Shown here: piece by piece, positions 59,047-64,000 of the stretch
Layout of the letters: each line of letters opens with the position of its first letter
Position numbering within the stretch: position 1 is the first letter of the stretch
Assembly (NCBI RefSeq): GCF_000967725.1
Contig: NZ_JXYE01000002.1
Coordinates: forward strand, 744,001 to 808,000
Length of the DNA: 64,000 bases
Direction of reading: 5' to 3'
Origin: Loktanella sp. S4079
GTDB taxonomy: Bacteria; Pseudomonadota; Alphaproteobacteria; Rhodobacterales; Rhodobacteraceae
Notes under the pieces: generated by a model
What the model saw: the letters and a program-made list of their open reading frames with translations, nothing else
The model's database searches: none
What the model was told of the DNA's origin: nothing
Position numbers and translations under genes: made by a program

Positions 59047-59667
59047 TTAGCCTTTAGCCAGCTCAACCGCTTGCGCGATCCAGCCTTCACGTTCGATGCG
59101 ACCTTTGAAGGACAGTTTCTCGTCCATCGCAGCCACGTCTTCGGGTGTCCATGCAGCAATCTGTGCAAAGGTTGTTACACCAGCTTCATGCAGCTTCTTT
59201 TCAAGAGCAGGACCAACGCCCGACAATTGCTTCAGATCATCTGCGCCTGCAGGTGCAGCAGCTTTCTTAGGTGCCGCAGCTTTTTTCGCAGGTTTCGCCG
59301 CAGGTGCAGCCGCAACTGGTGCAGCGCCGTTTACGGCAGCTTTTACGCCAGACTTATCAGCACCTTTTTCAAGGATGTCGCCGATACGTACCAGTGTCAG
59401 TTGCTGACGGTGACCTTTTTTCCGTGCAGAAGAGTGCTTACGACGACGCTTTACGAAGTTAATCGTTTTTGGGCCTTTGATTTGATCAATCACTTCAGCC
59501 TGAACGCCAGCACCTTCAACAAATGGCGCGCCCACAGTTGAGCCTACCATCAAAATCTCGTTGAATTGAACTGTTTCGCCAGCAGCTGCTGCCAGCTTTT
59601 CTACGCGGAGCACGTCGCCAGAAGCGACTTTGTATTGCTTGCCGCCGGTTTTCAAAACCGCAAACAT
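59047..59667 (-). CDS. rplU: 50S ribosomal protein L21 with C-terminal HhH extension
   Basis: A 206-residue protein. The first hundred residues are a normal L21 ([47 protein letters not shown]). A long alanine/proline/lysine-rich linker (about 108-140) leads to a helix-hairpin-helix-type domain ([21 protein letters not shown], then [19 protein letters not shown]). Typical L21 has about 100 residues, so this doubles the length. Such extensions occur in Rhodobacterales; the role is unknown. Confidence 0.96.
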   Translation of the reverse strand: MFAVLKTGGKQYKVASGDVLRVEKLAAAAGETVQFNEILMVGSTVGAPFVEGAGVQAEVIDQIKGPKTINFVKRRRKHSSARKKGHRQQLTLVRIGDILEKGADKSGVKAAVNGAAPVAAAPAAKPAKKAAAPKKAAAPAGADDLKQLSGVGPALEKKLHEAGVTTFAQIAAWTPEDVAAMDEKLSFKGRIEREGWIAQAVELAKG

Positions 59668-59800
59668 ATGGTCTTCCTTCGTTTTTCGCGTCTCTGAGGC
59701 CCCGGATTTCCGGCGTTAGTGGCAAAAGCCGCCTGTAAACAGCGCGCCCATTGGGCGTGATTTCGCATATTCACGCACAAGATACTTGTACGGATGGCGG

Positions 59801-59829
59801 CTTATCTGCCCAATACCGTTATAAGTCAA
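59801..59829 (-). promoter_or_regulatory. rplU promoter
   Basis: TTGACT (59824-59829) and GATAAG (59801-59806) on the minus strand with a 17-base spacer. The predicted leader is about 128 bases. It contains short hairpins (CGTGA/TCACG and CGCCC/GGGCG) that may mediate L21 autoregulation. Confidence 0.55.
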
Positions 59830-59852
59830 CCCATAAAGAGGGCCTTTGAACG

Positions 59853-60200
59853 ATGCGTGCCGTCCTTGTCACCCTTGTTATTCTGAGCGGATGCAGCGGT
59901 GATGCAAATCACCTTGGCAACCCACTTTTGCTCCCTCTTTCTGGCGGGAGCACCCTCTTGGGTAATGCCATCTACAACCAAAGGCGTGGCGCAGTCGAGG
60001 TCTATGTCAAAACCAACCACCCCGCGATCCTATCGGACATTCGAAATAATGGCGGGGCTCATCTGGATGAGGCGATGGATATCGCCCAGATCCCGACAAC
60101 AGATCGAAATGCGCGCATCATCCAACTCTCCGCGGACATCGCGCTTTATGAAACAAGCCCCGAAGCGCTCATCGTCGCGCTAATGGTCTACGGGCAATAG
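59853..60200 (+). CDS. small lipoprotein, function unknown
   Basis: A 115-residue predicted lipoprotein. Signal RAVLVTLVILSGC with the lipobox cysteine at residue 14, then a small domain (GNAIYNQRRGAVEVYVKTNHPAIL, GGAHLDEAMDIAQIP, IIQLSADIALYETSPEALIVALMVYG). It resembles nothing I can name. It diverges from rplU and shares its upstream region. The promoter is not obvious. Confidence 0.75.
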   Translation: MRAVLVTLVILSGCSGDANHLGNPLLLPLSGGSTLLGNAIYNQRRGAVEVYVKTNHPAILSDIRNNGGAHLDEAMDIAQIPTTDRNARIIQLSADIALYETSPEALIVALMVYGQ

Positions 60201-60246
60201 CAGCGCAGGCCCCAATCGCAACGGATCAGGGCCAACGAAACTTGAT

Positions 60247-60651
60247 TTAGAAATCGGCGTATGCGGAATCGCGTTGCGCGACCAAATCCCAAAATGCTTT
60301 TGACTTGGCGATATCATCGGCCATCGCGACGGGAACACCACGTGCGATCATTCGTTGATATAAGGTCTCAGGATAACCGGGTGTGACCGGTGGCACGCTG
60401 ACCATTGGATTAATATCCGCCGCACGCGCACGTGCCTCTATCGGGCAATCCTTGGTCGGATTTCCACTCAGCGCTTGCCCTGCCTCTGCGCTCTTGGTGA
60501 CTGCCGCATAATAAATGGCGCACTCGCTCATAACGAGGGCCTGCTGACGCGGATCATCAACAGGCAAATTATCCTCAACAACAATGGGTGGCGTTTGATC
60601 ACATGCAGCCAATACGCACAAAGCAAACGCGGACATTTTAATCGGAGACAA
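60247..60651 (-). CDS. small lipoprotein with hypothetical domain
   Basis: A 134-residue predicted lipoprotein. SAFALCVLAAC lipobox with Cys17, followed by a helical domain with two further cysteines (MSECAIYYAAV, KDCPIEARARAADINP) that could form a disulfide. No family recognised. Convergent to the lipoprotein at 59853 with a 46-base gap. Confidence 0.75.
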   Translation of the reverse strand: MSPIKMSAFALCVLAACDQTPPIVVEDNLPVDDPRQQALVMSECAIYYAAVTKSAEAGQALSGNPTKDCPIEARARAADINPMVSVPPVTPGYPETLYQRMIARGVPVAMADDIAKSKAFWDLVAQRDSAYADF

Positions 60652-60806
60652 TGCTCTTTCCTTTTCGTGACTTTATGGCGCCACCATACCCAGCAAAAAA
60701 CAAATGCCAACCCGATCCAAATCGCAATAATCCTCCTTCTCCCCGATAGGTTACAAATTCCCCTTGCACCCAAACAAGAGCCATACTACGAGGCAGCACC
60801 CCCCGC

Positions 60807-60896
60807 GGAGAGGTGCCGGAGTGGTCGAACGGGGCGGTCTCGAAAACCGTTGTGGGCGCAAGTCCACCCAGGGTTCGAATCCCTGTCTCTCCGCCA
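60807..60896 (+). tRNA. tRNA-Ser (anticodon CGA)
   Basis: A 90-base class II tRNA with encoded CCA. Acceptor GGAGAGG/TCTCTCC (last pair G-U), anticodon loop CTCGAAA giving CGA (reads UCG), long variable arm, and GGTTCGAATCC T arm. No integrase or repeated 3' tRNA end is visible nearby. Confidence 0.97.
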
Positions 60897-61048
60897 CCTA
60901 TCATTTTCACTCAATTTCATTTGATGCTGTTTCGCGTTTTATGGGGCGTTCTTTGTTAGTATACCATAAAGAAACGGATAGCCTCCACAGCCAACTCTAA
61001 GGATCTGCTGACCGATCTGCGCGCGTATGACGGTGTAGTTTTCAAGCT

Positions 61049-64000
61049 CTATTGACCACCAAATTGATCGAGCCGATCCCAGAGGGTCTCGTCGAGCATC
61101 AGGCGCATCCGTAGGTACATCCCTTCTTGGTACATGGTGCTTTCGATTGGGGAACGGCCGATTGACTTGTTGTAGCCGACTGACAGCATGGCGCCTTCAT
61201 CAAAGGCATAGCCCAGCTCCGCGCCCACCGCATTAGTGCTGGTATCTGCATCGTCCCAGAGGTGCATCACATTGAGTGCGGCGATCCATTGATTGTCGCC
61301 AAAGTCCCATTCAGCGCCCGCTTGCAGCAATTGCGTGGTCGTTTCGGCCGTGACAGCGTCACCGCCCTCACCAACCTCGACCTTGGTCACCTGACCCGCA
61401 TATTTTGCGTTCAGCTTCACATTTTCGCTTGCTTCATAGGCGCCATCAATAGACCACAGATGCGTTGCATTGGTTTGCGCGCGCTGCTCAAGCTGATGTT
61501 CGTACCACGCCAGCATATTCAGCCGAGGGTTTTCAACTGGGCGGTAGGCAACGCCGACGCGGGTCCGTTGGCGTGTGTGCTTTGGTCCATCGCCACGGCG
61601 ATCTACCCCAAGCCGAGAGCGCGCAAGGAAGGTCAGGTCGGGCGAAATTTGCGCCGCCGTACCGAAATCACCGTAGAAGGTGTTGCCTGCGTCCTCAAAG
61701 GTTTGATCTACATCCATATCAACAATCCACGAGCGATCTTCGGATTCCCATGACGCGCCGACGGAAAGGCTCGTTAAGGTATTGCCGTCACCGGACATAG
61801 GTTCGCTGTGCTCAAGGTTAGCTTGGAATTTGAGTTGATCGGTTGCGTTCCAGTTTGCACGAAACCCCTGAACAAGTTGTGCACGTTCGAGGTCGTCGCC
61901 GCTCGCAGTGTAGTTGGTGTATCCAGAAACAAGTTCGCCGATCCGATAGTCCGCGCTCAGGCGCACGTCGGTGACTTTGTCTTCGCCTGTTTCGCTATTC
62001 GAACTCAGATCAACCGAAGCACCCAGTGTCCATCCCTGCCCGAAGCGATAATTCGCACCCAGGTTTGCCGTTGTCAGTGCGCTGCCTTCAACTGGAACTT
62101 CTAACTCAGAAGTGAAGGTTAATGCAGGCGCCGATTCTGGCTGCCACTTGTGGCCAAACAGCACAAAGGTTTCGCGTGGTCGTCCATCTGCCGCCAGATC
62201 AACTGTGCTACGCAGACCGATGTTGCCGCTCAGGTGATTGTTGACCTTGCGATTATAGGTCAGCTCTGCGGTGGCTGTTTCTGTTCCGGCCTGCCGATCA
62301 GCGAGGTAGCGTGCGCTCGCGTTCAGGCTGGTCGAGCGTGTCAGCTTACGATCCAGATCAACGGTGACCAAATCACTGTCCACGCGCGCCTGTGATCCTG
62401 TGGGATCAAAATTTTCGTCTGTGCGGGTTGCCTCGACACGCAATGTGCTGACCACACCATCGAATTCGTAGGCAACGCGACCAGCATGCCCCAGATCGCC
62501 ATCATTGTTTTCTGATTGCGCCAGTTCGACCTCGATATGAGAGGCGCGGCTGAGTTCACGGCGCACATAGGCTGCGCGAACGCGCTCTCTTTCCGCTGAG
62601 ACACCATCGGCATCCGCGTGGACAACACGCAGGCCCAATTCCGTTTCCTCAGAAAGCTGGTACCCAATTTCGCCGCCATAGAGCCAGTAACGCTCGCCAC
62701 TGTCATCGTCGGTTTCATAGGTCACGCGAATGCTGATCGGGTTTCCATCCTCATCCGCCTGCGCAACTGGGCTGTTAAAGACCAACGCATCCCTGAAGAA
62801 ATCAAGCACATAGTCTGTGCCACGCCGCTGCGTAAAGCTCTCGATGATTTCGTTTGTGTCCTGATCACGGATCAGGATTTCGACTTTCTCAGAGCCCTCG
62901 ATGTAACCGGACAGATCCAGATCATATGGTCCAGAAATCCCGCGACCCGCGATTTCTTCGACCTGCTGTTCTTGGGCAATATGCGCTGCAAAGATCGAGA
63001 CTGATACATCGTCGCCTTCCCAGTAGGCCTTGCCGCCCGTTGCGACGCGATTGTAACCGCCTAGACGGAACCCCGTGTTTTCGGGCTCAATGGCCATATC
63101 GCCATAAAGAACATAGGACTGTCCATTCTCGATCTTAACGTAGAGATTGCTCGAGGATTGCGCGTCAAATCCACGCTCTGAATTATCGCCGTAAACTGGG
63201 TAGTATTCGTCACCACGGATATCCCGGAACAGACGATCATCTGTGTCCTTATCCGAGCTATAGCGTAGCGTCAGCAATGCATCACCCAAGATACGCCCCT
63301 TAAGGTATACCTCTCCGCGCAGACCAGTTGCTGTATCCTCAAACGGGCTGATCCGGTTTTCTTCGATCAGATCACCGCGCCCCTTGAGGGCCACAGCACC
63401 TTCGATCACACCTACCATGATGCGTTCATCCAGATTTGGAGTGAACATGATTTCGACTTGCGCCTCGTCAAAGCTGCTGCGCGCCTCGATCACATCTGGT
63501 CCGGTCACCTGCGGTGCAAGCAAACCAAAGGTCGCTTCGCCATTGTCGATGTAGACTTGAGTGCCGGGTTGGTTATCGCGGATATCGACCACATCCCAAG
63601 TCGCATTGCGCGCCCGCAGCGTTACGGTGCTCGATGCATCCAAGCGCACACCATTGGCGTCCAAGATACGCACGACCACTGGAATCACAGTCCCCGGTGT
63701 CGCTGATGCTGTCTCGGGGGCGATCAGTTCGATCTTGGCGGGGTCACCGGGTGCTTTTACCGTGATTTCTTCGCGGACACGTTCGTTGCCAAAAGGATCC
63801 GCTCCGGTCAATACGATCCGATTTTCACCTGCGCGCAGCGGCACCGCGATATAGGCCATCGCCTGTAGATTTTCGCTCGCCAGCACAGATTTCTCACCGA
63901 TCTGCGCCGCAGAAATCAGATCACCATTCACCAGCACATTCAAAGTCAAATCCGCTGGACCTTTGACTTGGATATTCGTCGTCCGCCGGGTCATGGCCTG
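61049..64000 (-). CDS. large outer-membrane beta-barrel protein (5' end outside window)
   Basis: The frame is open to the right edge (codons for Gln-Ala precede the first Met at 63994), so this is the C-terminal 983 residues of a longer protein. Order: an Ig-like or carboxypeptidase-regulatory-like stretch (APLRAGENRIVLTGADPFGNERV-type beta sandwich, then SATPGTVIPVVVRILDANGVRL). Then a section with GDEYYPVYGDNSERGFDAQSSSNLYVKIE, and finally a long series of amphipathic barrel strands (LGANYRFGQGWTLGASVDL, LNAKYAGQVTKVEV). It resembles surface barrel proteins fused to repeat domains in roseobacters. Role unknown; no TonB box seen in this part. Confidence 0.75.
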   Translation of the reverse strand, partial: QAMTRRTTNIQVKGPADLTLNVLVNGDLISAAQIGEKSVLASENLQAMAYIAVPLRAGENRIVLTGADPFGNERVREEITVKAPGDPAKIELIAPETASATPGTVIPVVVRILDANGVRLDASSTVTLRARNATWDVVDIRDNQPGTQVYIDNGEATFGLLAPQVTGPDVIEARSSFDEAQVEIMFTPNLDERIMVGVIEGAVALKGRGDLIEENRISPFEDTATGLRGEVYLKGRILGDALLTLRYSSDKDTDDRLFRDIRGDEYYPVYGDNSERGFDAQSSSNLYVKIENGQSYVLYGDMAIEPENTGFRLGGYNRVATGGKAYWEGDDVSVSIFAAHIAQEQQVEEIAGRGISGPYDLDLSGYIEGSEKVEILIRDQDTNEIIESFTQRRGTDYVLDFFRDALVFNSPVAQADEDGNPISIRVTYETDDDSGERYWLYGGEIGYQLSEETELGLRVVHADADGVSAERERVRAAYVRRELSRASHIEVELAQSENNDGDLGHAGRVAYEFDGVVSTLRVEATRTDENFDPTGSQARVDSDLVTVDLDRKLTRSTSLNASARYLADRQAGTETATAELTYNRKVNNHLSGNIGLRSTVDLAADGRPRETFVLFGHKWQPESAPALTFTSELEVPVEGSALTTANLGANYRFGQGWTLGASVDLSSNSETGEDKVTDVRLSADYRIGELVSGYTNYTASGDDLERAQLVQGFRANWNATDQLKFQANLEHSEPMSGDGNTLTSLSVGASWESEDRSWIVDMDVDQTFEDAGNTFYGDFGTAAQISPDLTFLARSRLGVDRRGDGPKHTRQRTRVGVAYRPVENPRLNMLAWYEHQLEQRAQTNATHLWSIDGAYEASENVKLNAKYAGQVTKVEVGEGGDAVTAETTTQLLQAGAEWDFGDNQWIAALNVMHLWDDADTSTNAVGAELGYAFDEGAMLSVGYNKSIGRSPIESTMYQEGMYLRMRLMLDETLWDRLDQFGGQ

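Noticed and set aside
60528..60773. Minus-strand frame with a strong hydrophobic helix (IIAIWIGLAFVFCWVWW) next to tRNA-Ser
   Set aside because: It starts with TTG, has no ribosome-binding site and continues out of frame through most of the lipoprotein gene at 60247-60651.
60807..60896. tRNA-Ser as an integration (att) site
   Set aside because: No integrase, direct repeat of the tRNA 3' end or foreign-looking gene is present on either side.

Overview
This window looks like ordinary core chromosome from a marine alphaproteobacterium of the Rhodobacterales (roseobacter group), with moderate GC content. The reasons are gene content and style: CtrA, SciP and ChpT of the alphaproteobacterial cell-cycle phosphorelay; a PHB-type 3-hydroxybutyrate dehydrogenase next to a patatin; ornithine-lipid genes olsB-olsA; an arsC/AqpS-type aquaporin pair; a COX15-type heme A synthase; and the order rplU-rpmA-GNATs-obgE-proB-proA. 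Identification rests on reading the proteins; no database was consulted. I see no insertion sequence, prophage, CRISPR array, integrase or rRNA operon.

Layout. 1-9 kb: DUF502 membrane protein (cut by the window edge), LysE-type exporter, bdhA-patatin operon, a strong candidate small RNA (3114-3189, minus), a lone YejA-like binding protein, arsC-aqpS, an XRE-cupin regulator, a FrnE-like DsbA protein and a Bcr/CflA efflux pump. 9-18.6 kb: mfd, a four-helix membrane protein, hemB, a SYLF lipoprotein, a MocA-like nucleotidyltransferase, a stand-alone Hint protein, tRNA-Leu(CAA), a YpfJ-like metalloprotease, a YqaA/DedA protein and dsbB. 18.5-24 kb: an Lrp regulator divergent from arginase-ornithine cyclodeaminase, then gyrA. 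24-33 kb: an outer-membrane barrel, trmFO-gluQRS, hisI, a NifU-like scaffold, an unlisted 40-residue membrane protein, and ligA-recG. 33-40.5 kb: ctrA and sciP, mnmA, an unknown P-loop protein, metA, a lipoprotein hydrolase, ppk2-tetR and a PagL-like enzyme. 40.5-46.9 kb: potABC without a binding protein, paiB, rplM-rpsI, and a MocR regulator divergent from a DUF1127 gene. 47-59.7 kb: M32 carboxypeptidase, ctaA, trmJ, a ThiE-like protein, olsB-olsA, DUF3553, chpT, obgE-proB-proA, three GNATs, and rplU-rpmA. 59.8-64 kb: two small lipoproteins, tRNA-Ser(CGA), and a large outer-membrane protein running off the right edge.

Functional links. Proline can arise two ways here: glutamate through proB-proA, and arginine through arginase and ornithine cyclodeaminase under the adjacent Lrp regulator. 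Ornithine is also the head group for OlsB/OlsA lipids. Three parts of the CckA-ChpT-CtrA system sit in one 20-kb span. The bdhA-patatin pair and the neighbouring small-RNA candidate all point to polyhydroxybutyrate metabolism.

I found no large undescribed system. The most promising signals are small: the sRNA at 3114-3189, which recalls the alphaproteobacterial ar8/MmgR family; the 40-residue protein with a long structured 3' UTR; the MocR/DUF1127 operator repeats; the arsenic-type aquaporin without a pump; and four convergent gene pairs whose stop codons interlock within the same four bases.
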